A model generated the notes under the pieces. It was not told the origin of the DNA and made no database searches. It was given only the letters and a program-made list of their open reading frames with translations. A program made the translations under genes and the position numbers. Positions 26,124 to 36,366 of a stretch of DNA of 64,000 nt are shown one piece after another; position 1 is the stretch's first letter, and every line of letters begins with the position of its first letter. This DNA comes from Paenibacillus thalictri (GTDB lineage: Bacteria > Bacillota > Bacilli > Paenibacillales > NBRC-103111), in NCBI RefSeq assembly GCF_004307995.1, contig NZ_SIRE01000004.1, forward strand, positions 248,001-312,000, written 5' to 3'.

Positions 26124-26534
26124 ATGAAGGCGGTCAACTGGGAACTGCAGCAGAACCATGCGCATTTTGTCGGAATGATGACTGGCGAGATTAAGGGGCA
26201 CCGGCATTACACCGATTTGTTCGTATTTCCGGTAGGAGGCAGCAGCTACGACGAGCATGTGCATTATTACAGAGGATTTACAGAGGTTACGCTGGGACAT
26301 GCGCACCGCTTTTACGATTACACCGGCCCAGCCATTCCGCTGCCGGACGGCATGCACTACCATGTGTTGGCAGGGGAGACTTACTACAATTATACTTCGC
26401 CGATCTCCGTTCAATTTCAAGGCAAAAACTATATCGAAGGCGTTCAATACAATCCCGGGCAAAAAGACGTGCACAGACACTCCTATTTCGGCTATACCGG
26501 GGGGCCGATCGGCTATCCGCCGGCGGATTGGTAA
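26124..26534 (+). CDS. YmaF-family protein, His/Tyr-rich
   Basis: 136 residues from ATG 26124 with GGAGG nine bases before. The sequence is organised in repeated short HxH elements (HAHFVGMMTG, GHRHYTDLF, DEHVHYYRGFTEVTLGHAHRFYDYTG, HYHVLAG, HRHSYFGYTGG), which match YmaF of Bacillus. The many histidines suggest metal binding, but function is unknown. It stands alone. The upstream 25878-26123 gap holds only an 8-base inverted repeat GTCCGGAA/TTCCGGAC (25894-25921). Confidence 0.8.
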   Translation: MKAVNWELQQNHAHFVGMMTGEIKGHRHYTDLFVFPVGGSSYDEHVHYYRGFTEVTLGHAHRFYDYTGPAIPLPDGMHYHVLAGETYYNYTSPISVQFQGKNYIEGVQYNPGQKDVHRHSYFGYTGGPIGYPPADW

Positions 26535-26742
26535 CCGTTGACCGCCTGGCTGAGCGTATCTGAACGGATATCGGCCGGAGGTTACGTTGGATCGGAATAT
26601 CAGCCACCCGGGTTGCTTCCACTGCAGCCGAACCCGCTTTACCTAATCTATCGCCTGCTCGCCTTTAAGAGACAGGCAAACTGGAGTTTGCCCATCCCTG
26701 CTGTTGCAGCCTAGCTGTACCGCTGAATAACAGCGGCTTGCC

Positions 26743-27591
26743 CTACACGCCGGCGTAGGACATGAAACCTCCATCAACCGGAATCGTAATGCCGGTGACG
26801 AAACCGGACATATTCTCGTCGGCGAGCCACAACATCGTGCCCAGCAGATCCTCCGGTTTGCCGAACCGCCGCATCGGGGTGTGGGATATAATTTTGTGCG
26901 AGCGTTCCGTGAGCGTCCCGTCTTCGTGCGTCAGCAATTTCCGGTTCTGCTCCGTCAGAAAAAAGCCCGGCGCAATGGCGTTCACACGAATGCCGACATT
27001 CGCCATATGAACGGCTAGCCACTGCGTCAAGTTTTCCACCGCCGCTTTGGCCGCGCTGTAAGCGGGAACCTTGGTCATCGGAGACGGCGCGCTCATCGAG
27101 GACATGTTGATAACGATGGCCCCTTTGCGGCCCATCATCTTTTTGGCAAAGATTTGCGTCGGAATGAGCGTACCCAGGAAATTCAAATCGAACACATAAC
27201 CGAACCCGTCCTTGCTTAAATCGAAAAAGGTTTTGATTTCGTCGTTGTCCAAATCTTCCGGCTTTAAAGTCTCGTTTGTCGTCGAGCCGTCCGGATGGTT
27301 GCCCCCCGCTCCGTTAATCAAAATGTCGCAAATGCCGAGCTGCTGTGTGATGAGCTGTTCCGCCCGCTTGACGTTTTCCGCATCCAGTACGTTGCAGGAA
27401 ATGGCTATCGCTTCCCCGCCCGCATCGATAATGGACTGGGCAACCTTCTGCCCTTTCTCCGCATTCAAGTTCAATATCGCCACTTTCACGCCTTGCCGGC
27501 CAAGCTCCCGTGCCATAGCCCCGCAAAGCACACCGCTGCCCCCGGTCACGACAGCGACTTTTCCTTTTAGATTAGCGTTTAACTGCAGCAT
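26743..27591 (-). CDS. SDR-family oxidoreductase, probable D-mannonate (fructuronate) oxidoreductase
   Basis: 282 residues. NAD-binding motif [17 protein letters not shown] ([11 protein letters not shown]), and catalytic Ser plus [11 protein letters not shown] (Tyr-x-x-x-Lys). Ending [17 protein letters not shown] is typical of the SDR enzymes next to uxuA in Bacilli (YjmF-like). It would interconvert fructuronate and mannonate. RBS GGAGG; overlaps uxuA by 20 bases, indicating coupled translation. Assignment depends partly on the neighbour. Confidence 0.85.
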   Translation of the reverse strand: MLQLNANLKGKVAVVTGGSGVLCGAMARELGRQGVKVAILNLNAEKGQKVAQSIIDAGGEAIAISCNVLDAENVKRAEQLITQQLGICDILINGAGGNHPDGSTTNETLKPEDLDNDEIKTFFDLSKDGFGYVFDLNFLGTLIPTQIFAKKMMGRKGAIVINMSSMSAPSPMTKVPAYSAAKAAVENLTQWLAVHMANVGIRVNAIAPGFFLTEQNRKLLTHEDGTLTERSHKIISHTPMRRFGKPEDLLGTMLWLADENMSGFVTGITIPVDGGFMSYAGV

Positions 27592-28663
27592 GATAATCCT
27601 CCTTTTTTAACCTTTCGAATGCGTCCCACAATCCCCACAAATACATGATGCCAAGCGCCCTGTCATACAGACCGTACCCCGGCCTGCATTCTTCATCCCA
27701 AATATGCCGTCCGTGATCCGGTCTCGCATACCCCGTATAACCGCTCTCGCTGTAAGCTCTCACCACATCGGTAATATCTACCGTGCCGTCGCTCGTCCGA
27801 TGGGACGTTTCGATAAAGTCGCCATTCTCATATACGCGCACGTTGCGGATATGGGCGAACGGAATGCGGTCTGCGAACTCTCTGACCATGGCGGCGATGT
27901 CGTTGTCCGGGTTGGCTCCCAATGCGCCGCTGCATAAGGTGACGCCGTTATGCGAAGAATCGACAAGCTTCAGAAATCTTCTGATGTTCGGCTGGCTGGT
28001 GATGATTCTCGGCAATCCGAAAACAGACCACGGCGGATCGTCCGGATGTATCGCCATCTGAATGCCGCTGGCTTCGGCGACCGGAATAATTTGCTCCAAA
28101 AAATACTGCAAATTCCGCCACAAATCTTCCTCCGAGACGTTTTTGTACGCCTCAAACAGCTTCGTCAGAACCGTTAATCGTTCCGGCTCCCAGCCGGGAA
28201 TCGTAAACTTCGGGTTGTCGGATATTTTGCGGACCAGCTCTATCGGCTCCATATCCGCGAGCTTGGCTTTCTCATAGAAAAGCGCAGTTGAGCCGTCCTC
28301 CAGCTCCTTGTACAGGTCGGTGCGAATCCAGTCAAACACCGGCATAAAATTGTAGCAGATCACTTTTACGCCGATTTGCCCGAGCTTCTCAACCGTTTTT
28401 TTGTAATTTTCGATGTATGTATCCCGGCTCGGTAATCCCAGCTTGATGTCTTCATGAATGTTGACGCTTTCCACAACCTCGATGTGCAGACCGTACTGAT
28501 CAGCCTGGCGTTTGACCTCGAGCATTTTGTCCATCGGCCATTCTTCCCCAACGGGAACGTCGTGCAGCGCCCAGACGATGCCCTCTACGCCGGGAATTTG
28601 TTTAATCTGCGCCAGCGATACTTGATCATTTCCTTCTCCAAACCATCTGAATACCATTCTCAT
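27572..28663 (-). CDS. uxuA: Mannonate dehydratase
   Basis: 363 residues matching Uxu[93 protein letters not shown] and [14 protein letters not shown] with the metal-binding Asp, His and Cys residues. It dehydrates D-mannonate to 2-keto-3-deoxygluconate in glucuronate catabolism. Lies 54 bases after the manA-like gene. Confidence 0.95.
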   Translation of the reverse strand: MRMVFRWFGEGNDQVSLAQIKQIPGVEGIVWALHDVPVGEEWPMDKMLEVKRQADQYGLHIEVVESVNIHEDIKLGLPSRDTYIENYKKTVEKLGQIGVKVICYNFMPVFDWIRTDLYKELEDGSTALFYEKAKLADMEPIELVRKISDNPKFTIPGWEPERLTVLTKLFEAYKNVSEEDLWRNLQYFLEQIIPVAEASGIQMAIHPDDPPWSVFGLPRIITSQPNIRRFLKLVDSSHNGVTLCSGALGANPDNDIAAMVREFADRIPFAHIRNVRVYENGDFIETSHRTSDGTVDITDVVRAYSESGYTGYARPDHGRHIWDEECRPGYGLYDRALGIMYLWGLWDAFERLKKEDYHAAVKR

Positions 28664-28717
28664 GGTGTATTCCTGCCCTTCGGATCGTTCTTATTGCATA
28701 ATGCGATCGCCTTCAGC

Positions 28718-29824
28718 TCACTCGGGAGGGTAACACAAAATCACGTTCAACGGCGCCTCACCCGAATTTTTCCAGACAGTTTTCTTTAGCGCAGCGGGGA
28801 TAAAAAACTCATCCGCTTGGCCGATCTCCCGCTCCTGCCCCTGCCAACCGACGCTGCCCGACCCGGATACCACAATCGCGATGGCAAACGTGCCGCCTCC
28901 GTCCACGGCCAGTTCGGTGTGAATATCCAGCAGACGCATGCTGAATCGATCCGTATGAGACTTGCTAATTAAAGCGTATTCACTGCCGGCCTCGGTATGC
29001 CGCACAAGAGCCGGCTCTTTCTTCCAGCGCCGAAGCGTTTCTTGTTCATCCAACGCTTCATAATGAAAACATTCCATCATCTTCTCGAAGCCCAGTCCTT
29101 GATGGCAAGCCTTATCCGCAAGCACCAGGCCCCGCGGCGTCGTCCTCTCCACTCGCAGCGTATAATCCGTCGGCTCCTGAATCTCGATTAGAAAACAGCC
29201 GCTGCCGATCGCATGAGGTACCCCGCCTTCAACGAGAAATACGTCGCCTGCGCGAACGGGAATTTTGTGCAGCGCATCCCGCATCCCGTCAATATCTTGT
29301 TTGTCAAAAAGCGCCTGCCATATCTCCCGCGTCACCCCCGGCTTAAATCCGAAAAGCACATAAGGCTCTTCGCCGTCGATCGTGCGTCCTCCCAGAATGT
29401 ACCAAGCTTCCGTCTTGCCGAACCTGGACTGAAATGCCGACTGCGCGAACTCCCGGTCCGGATGCACCTGAATCGTCAGCCGCTCCCCGGCATCCAATAC
29501 CTTGACCAGCAGCGCCGTCTCTTGGCCGTATTGGGCCATGTGCTCCGGTCCCAGCAGCTCAGCCGGATGCATCGCGATCAAATCTTTCAGCGTAATGGAA
29601 CTCCCATCCTTCAGCGCAATTTCGCTTAAGCCCTCCACTATGTCCTCCCTGCCCGCATTGGAGGCAATGACGGTCGAAGCCACCCATTCCTCGGGAAATG
29701 AACTGTCGGCAGGGCTCCCGCCCCCCTGCCACCGCTCGAGAAATTCCCCTCCGGCATATGTTCGCCATACGCGGTTTCTCGATAGTTTAAAAGGTTCGAT
29801 TTGCACATTTGGTTCAGCAGTCAA
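28718..29824 (-). CDS. manA: Class I mannose-6-phosphate isomerase
   Basis: 368 residues from TTG 29824 (AAGGGG eight bases before); GTG 29833 is also open. Type I PMI metal-site motifs: ERLTIQVHPDREFAQSAF (QxHP) with the EAWYIL strand, VPHAIGSGCFLIEIQEPTDYTLRVERTTPRG, and a C-terminal cupin with GSGSVGWQGQE. It would interconvert mannose-6-phosphate and fructose-6-phosphate, or a related aldose phosphate. Its position between a hexuronate GntR regulator and uxuA suggests a role in the same regulon. Confidence 0.88.
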   Translation of the reverse strand: MTAEPNVQIEPFKLSRNRVWRTYAGGEFLERWQGGGSPADSSFPEEWVASTVIASNAGREDIVEGLSEIALKDGSSITLKDLIAMHPAELLGPEHMAQYGQETALLVKVLDAGERLTIQVHPDREFAQSAFQSRFGKTEAWYILGGRTIDGEEPYVLFGFKPGVTREIWQALFDKQDIDGMRDALHKIPVRAGDVFLVEGGVPHAIGSGCFLIEIQEPTDYTLRVERTTPRGLVLADKACHQGLGFEKMMECFHYEALDEQETLRRWKKEPALVRHTEAGSEYALISKSHTDRFSMRLLDIHTELAVDGGGTFAIAIVVSGSGSVGWQGQEREIGQADEFFIPAALKKTVWKNSGEAPLNVILCYPPE

Positions 29825-29891
29825 CTTGCCCACCCCTTATGTAAAATTGAAATTCTGCAATGAAAAATCACATTCCCTGCCGAAATGCACT

Positions 29892-29905
29892 TGCAAGCGC
29901 TTCCC
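29892..29905 (-). promoter_or_regulatory. Candidate catabolite-responsive element (cre)
   Basis: TGCAAGCGCTTCCC resembles the CcpA consensus TGWNANCGNTNWCA around the CG centre. It is between the gntR stop and the manA start, so it could mediate glucose repression of manA-uxuA-SDR. Confidence 0.45.
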
Positions 29906-29962
29906 TAAATAAGCCGGCTATCGAAGCATGAGCCCAGGCAGCCTCAACCGGACCGCCTGCAT

Positions 29963-30643
29963 TTATTTGAAATAAGCGGGATACTTCATCTTTAACGCAT
30001 CCTGATCGTGAATCACGAGACTCAAATGCTCGCTCATTACACGTTCGGCTTCGTCGGGGCGGTGGTCCCTAATACTTTGCACAATGGCTTGATGCTGTTC
30101 CAGAATGCCGTTCCAATTGTAGTCGGTAGCCAGTCTCAGCATACGGATACGGTCAAGATCAAGCTTCATGGATTGAAGCGCCTGCCAAGAACGCCTTTTA
30201 TTGCAGCCGGCAAAAATCGTTTGATGAAACTGCTCGTCCAGCTCAAACAATTTCGTATAATCGTTTTCCCGGGTACATAACTCCTGCATCTTGACGATTT
30301 TATCCAGCTCAAACAGCTCTTCCATCGGAAAATGCCCGCAAGCAAGCCGCACAACGGCCTTCTCCACCTGCTCCCGCATAAACCTCGCTTCTTCAACGAG
30401 CTCCAGATCGATCAGCGAAACAAAAGTGCCTTTCTGCGGAAACACCTCCAGCAGCCCTTCTTGGGCCAAGCGAAGAAACGCCTCCCGAATGGGCGTCCGG
30501 CTCACCGAAAGCTTATCGGATATTTCATTTTCCGAGATGCTTGCACCCGGCTCCAGTTTCACATTCAGAATGATTTTTCTCAGCAATTGATACACGTAAT
30601 CTCTAGTTGAACCGGCTGCCGGTCTTCTCCCAAGCTCAAACAT
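29963..30643 (-). CDS. GntR-family regulator, FadR subfamily (FCD domain)
   Basis: 226 residues. N-terminal winged helix (VKLEPGASISENEISDKLSVSRTPIREAFLRLAQEGLLEVFPQKGTFVSLID) and a C-terminal all-helical FCD ligand-binding domain with metal-site residues (DEQFHQTIF, DRIRML, HQAIVQSIRDH). Such regulators repress hexuronate genes until a sugar acid binds. RBS AAGGTGG. A palindrome in its own promoter suggests autoregulation. It heads the block manA-uxuA-SDR. Confidence 0.9.
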   Translation of the reverse strand: MFELGRRPAAGSTRDYVYQLLRKIILNVKLEPGASISENEISDKLSVSRTPIREAFLRLAQEGLLEVFPQKGTFVSLIDLELVEEARFMREQVEKAVVRLACGHFPMEELFELDKIVKMQELCTRENDYTKLFELDEQFHQTIFAGCNKRRSWQALQSMKLDLDRIRMLRLATDYNWNGILEQHQAIVQSIRDHRPDEAERVMSEHLSLVIHDQDALKMKYPAYFK

Positions 30644-30694
30644 ACATCAGCCACCTTGCATAATGATATCTCTACTATACCTTAGAACTTGCAT

Positions 30695-30708
30695 ACTTGT
30701 ATACAAGT
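30695..30708. promoter_or_regulatory. GntR-type operator palindrome
   Basis: ACTTGTATACAAGT is a perfect 14-base palindrome containing TTGTATACAA, the form of FadR-subfamily GntR operators. A -10-like TATAGT follows on the minus strand (30674-30679). Confidence 0.65.
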
Positions 30709-30838
30709 AGTTTGGGAGATTGATGATCCTCCGGAAGACGAGTTTACATTTTTTTGAAGATATAAGGTTTACGCAGCATGGGAACAGGACAATCTAGTAC
30801 TATGAATCTCTTATTTCACTTCGTTTAGGAGGAATACG

Positions 30839-31552
30839 ATGAAGTCGTTTTACTCGAAACTCGCCGCCATGCTGCCCATGGCGATGCTGCTTGCCGCTGC
30901 GCTAACCGTGCACGCGGGCACGTCCTACGATTACGATGCCGATGACCGTTATGGAGTTTATGCTTATGCTTATAGCGACACTTTGTATGGCCCGCCGGAT
31001 GTCACGAAGTGGGCTCCTCAGCCCAAACCGGCCCCAGCCGCTCCGCCCGTGCTGAATTATCAGGTGGGAAACGGCGATACGATGTACCAAATCGCACGGG
31101 ATTTTAATATATCCTTACAAACGTTAATGGACTATAACGATATTACTCAGCCCCGCGGCTTGCAAATCGGCCAAACGCTGCGCATTCCGCAGCCTGACGA
31201 AAACATAGGACTGCCTCCCGGCGACGCCCCGGTTGTCAGTCGCGTGCTTTCCTCGACATTAACCGCGTACACCGCAGGGATTGAATCTACCGGCAAAACA
31301 GCCGCTCATCCCGACTACGGTATTACTTACAGCGGAAGCAGGGCCGAGGAAGGCCGTACGATTGCCGTCGATCCGAAAATCATTCCTATCGGCGCAACGG
31401 TATATATCGAAGGCATCGGCATACGCAAAGCCGAAGATACCGGCTCTGCGATCCGCGGCTCGCGCATTGACTTGTTCATGAACGATGTCGGACAAGCGCG
31501 CGAATTCGGGGTTAAGAAAAATGTGAAGGTGTTTGTGCTGAAGGAAGCTTAG
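30839..31552 (+). CDS. Secreted LysM plus 3D-domain cell-wall protein
   Basis: 237 residues. Signal peptide (about 1-26), a short Pro-rich linker, one LysM peptidoglycan-binding repeat (LNYQVGNGDTMYQIARDFNISLQTLMDYNDITQPRGLQIGQTLRIP, about 74-120), then a 3D domain with TAYTAG, TIAVDPKIIPIGATVYIEG, AEDTGSAIRG and RIDLFM; the three conserved Asp are present. Relatives (YocH-like, resuscitation-type and MltA-fold hydrolases) cut peptidoglycan. RBS TAGGAGG. Followed by a hairpin terminator. Confidence 0.88.
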   Translation: MKSFYSKLAAMLPMAMLLAAALTVHAGTSYDYDADDRYGVYAYAYSDTLYGPPDVTKWAPQPKPAPAAPPVLNYQVGNGDTMYQIARDFNISLQTLMDYNDITQPRGLQIGQTLRIPQPDENIGLPPGDAPVVSRVLSSTLTAYTAGIESTGKTAAHPDYGITYSGSRAEEGRTIAVDPKIIPIGATVYIEGIGIRKAEDTGSAIRGSRIDLFMNDVGQAREFGVKKNVKVFVLKEA

Positions 31553-31573
31553 CCCGCGAACCCCGGACGGCCG

Positions 31574-31615
31574 AAAAAAGCCTCCGAACATGCCTTGATT
31601 GGCAGGTTGGAGGCT
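31574..31615 (-). terminator. Bidirectional terminator between the 3D protein and SLH protein genes
   Basis: AGCCTCC...GGAGGCT with inner TGCC/GGCA. The minus strand continues with TTTTTT, making it a strong terminator for the SLH gene; the plus side has only a short T run. Confidence 0.85.
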
Positions 31616-31665
31616 CTTAGAGTTTTATCCGGGTCATCCGCCTTAATGCGGATTTTCAAATGAAA

Positions 31666-34600
31666 TTAAGGAGTGGAAACCCATTGCTCGCTGCCGTCCG
31701 GCTTCGGCTTGTAGGTATGATCGACGGTTGCCTCCTGGATGCTTGCGAACGCCCAGTGGTTCTCGGGAACGTCCGACCAAGCCGGTTTGGCGCCGGATAA
31801 CGTCCCTCTGCCGAGCAGCTTGTTTACGATCGTTACCGCTTCGGCGCGGGTCAACGTCCGCTCCGGCCGGTATGTGCCGTCCGGATAACCACCGATAATA
31901 CCGGCCGTTCTTACGTTATCGATCGAAGCGCTAGCCCAATGTCCGGTTGTGTCGGAGAAGCCGCCTGCCGCTGCGTTTGCCGCTGATCCGGCTGCGGACA
32001 ACCGGGCTGCGATGGCGGCCATTTCCGCACGGGTGACCGGTTGCTCCGGCTTGAAGCTAGCGTCCGGGTACCCCTGCATCAATCCCATTTTTGCCGCCTT
32101 CTCTATCGCTTCTTTCGCCCAATGCGACGCTGCGACGTCGGTAAAGGCGATAGCGGATTGCGTTGCTTCACGATCATACACGCGGGCGAGCAGCGAAGCC
32201 AGTTCGGCGCGGCTAATGTTTTTGTCAGGACCAAATGTTCCATCCGGATACCCGGTCATATAGGCTTTATGAACGCTTGAAGATGCTTCTACCTTGTAAA
32301 CGACCGTAAACGTGCTGAAATGGGTGACGCCAAAGCGGATGCCAAGTATGCCGCTCTCGTCGTACGCAACAATTTCCCCTTTGACCCATTCCTTCGTTCC
32401 GTCACTGTGCTCGATAAATACACCGAGATCCTTCAACTGAGCTTCGCTGAGCTTGTGATCTCCCAATGGAAGCACCAGTGTAACTGGACGGCTTTGCAAA
32501 TTCGTGTCGATAGTGAGCGGACGGCCGATGATCTGAAGATCGGCTCCGCCAATCATAAAGCTGCTCTGCACATTGTTTTTTGCTCGCTGCTCTATGGCCT
32601 TACGTTCGTCTGCTTCCTTGACCGGCACGACCCGGAAGTACACGTCATCCTGCAAGCCCTGCAGCGAGCCGCTGGGAACATCGATTTTCGCATGGCTTGC
32701 AGCTATTTCCATGCCGATGTTAGCGTCTGCCAGCTTGTCAGCCGACACTTTGGGGAGGTTGACGTTTAGCACGGAAACTTCATCCTGCGGATCGGGAATC
32801 ACAAGGCGCGCCGAATGGGAACCTGCGCTCGTCAACTGGTCGACGACTTTGGTCGCCTGCTCGGATGTGAAATTAACGGTATCGGTTTTCCTGCCTGCCG
32901 CGTCTGTAGTACGGTTGATGACCGCGGTCGAAACAACGGAGCCGTCATTGTTGCCGCCGTTTTCCACATTCACCGTAATCGTTACCCCGGATGGAGCGGC
33001 TGTGCCGCTTGAACTGCTCGTATTGCTCGGGAATCTTGGCGTTACCGGCGCCGATGCGTCGGATGCTGCCGATGTGCCTTCAGCGTTCGTGGCCGTGACC
33101 GTGAAGGTATAAGCCGTGCCATTCGCAAGGCCGCTCACCGTGATCGGACTGCCACTCCCGGTAGCCGTGAAGCCCCCTGGGTTGGATGTCACCGTGTAGC
33201 TTGTAATCGCAAGACCGCCGTTATTCGTCGGCGGAGTGAAGCTGACCGTCGCTTGGCCAATACCGGCCACGACACTTACTCCTACCGGCGCTCCCGGCTG
33301 TCCAACCGGCGTTACAGCTGCCGATGCGTCGGAGGCAGCGGATGTACCCGCCGCATTTGTCGCTGTCACGGTAAAGGTGTAGGCCGTGCCATTTTCGAGG
33401 CCGGATACCGTAATCGGGCTGCCGCTGCCGGTAGTTGTTATGCCGCCCGGGCTGGACGTCACGGCGTAGCTTGTAATCGCGGTGCCGCCGTTATTCGCCG
33501 GCGGAGTGAAGCTGACCGTCGCTTGGCCGTTGCCTGCCGTCACGCTGATTCCCGTAGGCGCATCCGGTTTCGTGCCCAAACGCTCGATCGTGACTTGATA
33601 CGTCAGCTTGTCGCCGTTATGCGCATAAACTTCCGCCGTCACGGTATTATTTCCTATAGAAAGCGGCTGCAGCGAACCCTGTTGGCCTGAAACGGCTGCG
33701 GCACCATTCAGCATAAGCGAAGCATACAAGTTTTGCGTGACTGCAGTTGTCCGCACGCCTGTCACATCATAAGGAACGGTCGCACTATAACCGAGCTTGG
33801 CCGCATCGAACTCCGGAGTCAGTGCAACAGGTTGACCGCTGCCGTCCGTCAACGCCAAGCTGCTGAGCTTGGCGTTGTCGCTGCGAACTACCGTAATATC
33901 CAGCGGCGAAGCGGAAATACCGGTCAAATAAGAAGCGCTGCCATTAAATACCGCGTTAAAGCTGTGTGTGCCAAGAGCGAGCCCGGACAAGGGCTGTGAC
34001 GAAGCTTGTCCGTTAACCAAAGGCACCGGATCGCCGATCGAAGAGCTGTCCGCCGCATTCTGGAACGTCACCGTGCCGTCGGGTACACCGCTGCCCGGGG
34101 ATTTTGCCGCAATCGCTGCGGTTAATTGCGTCTGCTCGCCGTAAACGAGCGCACTGACCGACGCCGTCAACGTTACATTCACTTGTGCTTTATTTACAGT
34201 TACCGCAGGGAAATTGCCGCCGTCTGCCGGATGCAAGCCGCCGCTCGCAGTATCGCCCAAGTAGTTAGCCGTTATCGTATGTGTGCCAACCGCAAGTCCG
34301 GCGGTTTTCCACGTCGCTCCGTAAATGTTATTCTGCATAAGCGCCAGCGTCGTTTCACTTAGCTTCGCCGAACCCTCCAAGAACTCCACTGTGCCTGTCG
34401 GCGCACCGCCCAGCATCGTTTGCGGCGTCATTTGAAACACAAAGCTGATCTCTTGACCATACACGCTGGATGAAACCGAGGTGGTGCGGGTGACCGTGGA
34501 TCCTATCGTTTTATAAATGATAAGCGGAACGGCCGCCGAGCTCCCATTGTTAAACAACGCATCTCCGCTATATTCCGCTGTGATTTGCTCCGTAGCGGAG

Positions 34601-36366
34601 GTTTGCGGCTCCGGTAACTGCGCTGTTGTCAAGGAAGCGATACCGGCCGCGTTCACCGACGCCGTCCCGACGACAAAACTGCCTGCCTTAAATGTGACCG
34701 TACCGGTAGGCGTTCCACCGTTCGTGCTGTATACGGTAGCCGTCACGGTTACAGTGCGTCCGTAGATGACCTCGGTAGCTGAAGCCGCAGCGGTAACGGT
34801 AACCGACAAAACCAGAACGTTATTGGCCACTGCCTGATCGCTGAACACCTCAAGCGGATTGCCCTTTAAATCCGTTATCTGGTTGCTCCCTGCTTCATAA
34901 TCGAGCGTAACCGTTTGTCCCTTCAGAACCGGAGCGCTTAATGTGAGGGTAAGCACTCTTCCGCTTGTGCTTAAACTTCCGCCGGCAACCGTCGCATTTT
35001 GCCCGTCTACCTTGACGGCAAATCGGCCGACCGCCAGATTGTCCAGCGCCATTCTTTCTACGAAGGTGACGATAACTTGATTCGGTGTTGCGTCTTCGAC
35101 GCTTGCGCTTTTGACGACAGGCGGCATCGTATCGTACGCAATCAATTTCGGATAGCCGTCACGTTCGTCAAGCCCCCATAACGTGTCGAAGTTCCAGCCT
35201 ACGTAGGTGGCCTCTTTTCCCATTTCCTCCGTTTCTTTGCCGAGGCCTTGGCCTGTATCGGAGCGGCCTGTCGTCTGCTTGTCATAATAGCTGGACGTAA
35301 TGGGCCCTTGGGTATGGACGGTGCCAATTAAGCCGCCTCCGTCTTGTGCTCCTACAGCGCCTACAGCGCCTGTAGCATAAGTATTGCTAACATTCATGGC
35401 AACAAAATATCCTATCAAGCCGCCTTGGGTCGACGAGGCCGATACGGAGCCAGTGGCATAGCTGTCGGCTATCGTTCCGTTCGAGGCCATACCGGTCAAA
35501 CCGCCCGCATACATATCTCCAATTACATTCCCGGTTGCATAGGAACGTCTGACTTGTCCGCCCTCCGTATTTCCGATCAGCCCTCCGGTAAAGCTGCCGG
35601 TACTGGTCACATTCCCGGTAGCATAACTGTCCGTTATAGTAGCGTTATACCCATCGCCGACAAGTCCGCCCGAATAATTTACGCCGTTTACCGTACCGCT
35701 TGCGCTGCTATTCTCGAGAGTGCCTAAAAGCCTCGAGACGATACCTCCGGCATAGTTGCCAGCTCCTTGTACATTAGCGCTTGAACGGACCCTCTTGATT
35801 TCAGAGCCGGTATTCGCCATTCCTGCCAAACCTCCGACCAGCGCCCCCCCGCTAACGCTGCCGCCGTTCACGACGACATCGCTGACTTTACCTTCCAATT
35901 GGCCTACCAAGCTTCCAAGAGATCCGTTTGTGGGGCCGGTGACGCTGGGGGAATCCAGCGTCAAGTTTCTGATCTCGCCACCAGCTCCAACAATGCCGAA
36001 TAACCCCCCGTTCTCTTGGGACACAACGGTCAAGCCCGATATGTGCTTTCCGTTGCCGTCGTATTGCCCAATAAACTCATTCGAGGAGTCGCCTATCGGC
36101 GACCAATTGCCCGACAAAACGATATCGGCAGTCTGCTTGTAATAAGCTCCCAAGACATTGCGCACTTCGTTTAATTGCGCGGCGTTTGTCACCAGGTACG
36201 GGCTCAATTCCGTACCCGCCCCGCTCATGGAATTAATCGCCCCCGCAGCAGCGGGAATTGCTAGCCAAACCGTATTCATCATCAGCATAAGCGCTAAAAG
36301 TAATGCCAGTCCGCTTTTGCTCCGAAGCTGCCGCCAGCTCCCTGTTTTCCTTACTCTTCCTTGCAC
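31666..36366 (-). CDS. Large S-layer-homology surface protein with GLUG, Ig-like and FN3 repeats
   Basis: 1566 residues from a GTG at 36366, chosen because AAAAGGAG precedes it; the frame is open to 36477. Order: signal peptide (LALLLALMLMMNTVWLAIPAAAGA), GLUG repeats (GGLVG/GGLIG with SYATGNV, about 130-370), an SwmB-like Ig domain, three Ig-like repeats (GTPTGTVTF, GAPTGTVEF, GVPDGTVTF), a cadherin-like b12 domain, two near-identical FN3 domains (PDAPTGISV.., PGAPVGVSV..), a ZU5-like or spacer region, and three C-terminal SLH domains (AYMTGYPDGTFGPDKNISRAE, MQGYPDASFKPEQPVTRAE, GGYPDGTYRPERTLTRAE) that bind pyruvylated wall polymer. Likely adhesive or structural. Confidence 0.9.
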   Translation of the reverse strand: MQGRVRKTGSWRQLRSKSGLALLLALMLMMNTVWLAIPAAAGAINSMSGAGTELSPYLVTNAAQLNEVRNVLGAYYKQTADIVLSGNWSPIGDSSNEFIGQYDGNGKHISGLTVVSQENGGLFGIVGAGGEIRNLTLDSPSVTGPTNGSLGSLVGQLEGKVSDVVVNGGSVSGGALVGGLAGMANTGSEIKRVRSSANVQGAGNYAGGIVSRLLGTLENSSASGTVNGVNYSGGLVGDGYNATITDSYATGNVTSTGSFTGGLIGNTEGGQVRRSYATGNVIGDMYAGGLTGMASNGTIADSYATGSVSASSTQGGLIGYFVAMNVSNTYATGAVGAVGAQDGGGLIGTVHTQGPITSSYYDKQTTGRSDTGQGLGKETEEMGKEATYVGWNFDTLWGLDERDGYPKLIAYDTMPPVVKSASVEDATPNQVIVTFVERMALDNLAVGRFAVKVDGQNATVAGGSLSTSGRVLTLTLSAPVLKGQTVTLDYEAGSNQITDLKGNPLEVFSDQAVANNVLVLSVTVTAAASATEVIYGRTVTVTATVYSTNGGTPTGTVTFKAGSFVVGTASVNAAGIASLTTAQLPEPQTSATEQITAEYSGDALFNNGSSAAVPLIIYKTIGSTVTRTTSVSSSVYGQEISFVFQMTPQTMLGGAPTGTVEFLEGSAKLSETTLALMQNNIYGATWKTAGLAVGTHTITANYLGDTASGGLHPADGGNFPAVTVNKAQVNVTLTASVSALVYGEQTQLTAAIAAKSPGSGVPDGTVTFQNAADSSSIGDPVPLVNGQASSQPLSGLALGTHSFNAVFNGSASYLTGISASPLDITVVRSDNAKLSSLALTDGSGQPVALTPEFDAAKLGYSATVPYDVTGVRTTAVTQNLYASLMLNGAAAVSGQQGSLQPLSIGNNTVTAEVYAHNGDKLTYQVTIERLGTKPDAPTGISVTAGNGQATVSFTPPANNGGTAITSYAVTSSPGGITTTGSGSPITVSGLENGTAYTFTVTATNAAGTSAASDASAAVTPVGQPGAPVGVSVVAGIGQATVSFTPPTNNGGLAITSYTVTSNPGGFTATGSGSPITVSGLANGTAYTFTVTATNAEGTSAASDASAPVTPRFPSNTSSSSGTAAPSGVTITVNVENGGNNDGSVVSTAVINRTTDAAGRKTDTVNFTSEQATKVVDQLTSAGSHSARLVIPDPQDEVSVLNVNLPKVSADKLADANIGMEIAASHAKIDVPSGSLQGLQDDVYFRVVPVKEADERKAIEQRAKNNVQSSFMIGGADLQIIGRPLTIDTNLQSRPVTLVLPLGDHKLSEAQLKDLGVFIEHSDGTKEWVKGEIVAYDESGILGIRFGVTHFSTFTVVYKVEASSSVHKAYMTGYPDGTFGPDKNISRAELASLLARVYDREATQSAIAFTDVAASHWAKEAIEKAAKMGLMQGYPDASFKPEQPVTRAEMAAIAARLSAAGSAANAAAGGFSDTTGHWASASIDNVRTAGIIGGYPDGTYRPERTLTRAEAVTIVNKLLGRGTLSGAKPAWSDVPENHWAFASIQEATVDHTYKPKPDGSEQWVSTP

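Noticed and set aside
26675..26736. Two small hairpins (GGCAAACT/AGTTTGCC and CCGCTG/CAGCGG) as terminator of the hexuronate operon
   Set aside because: Neither has a T-run on the relevant strand, so they were not listed as terminators.
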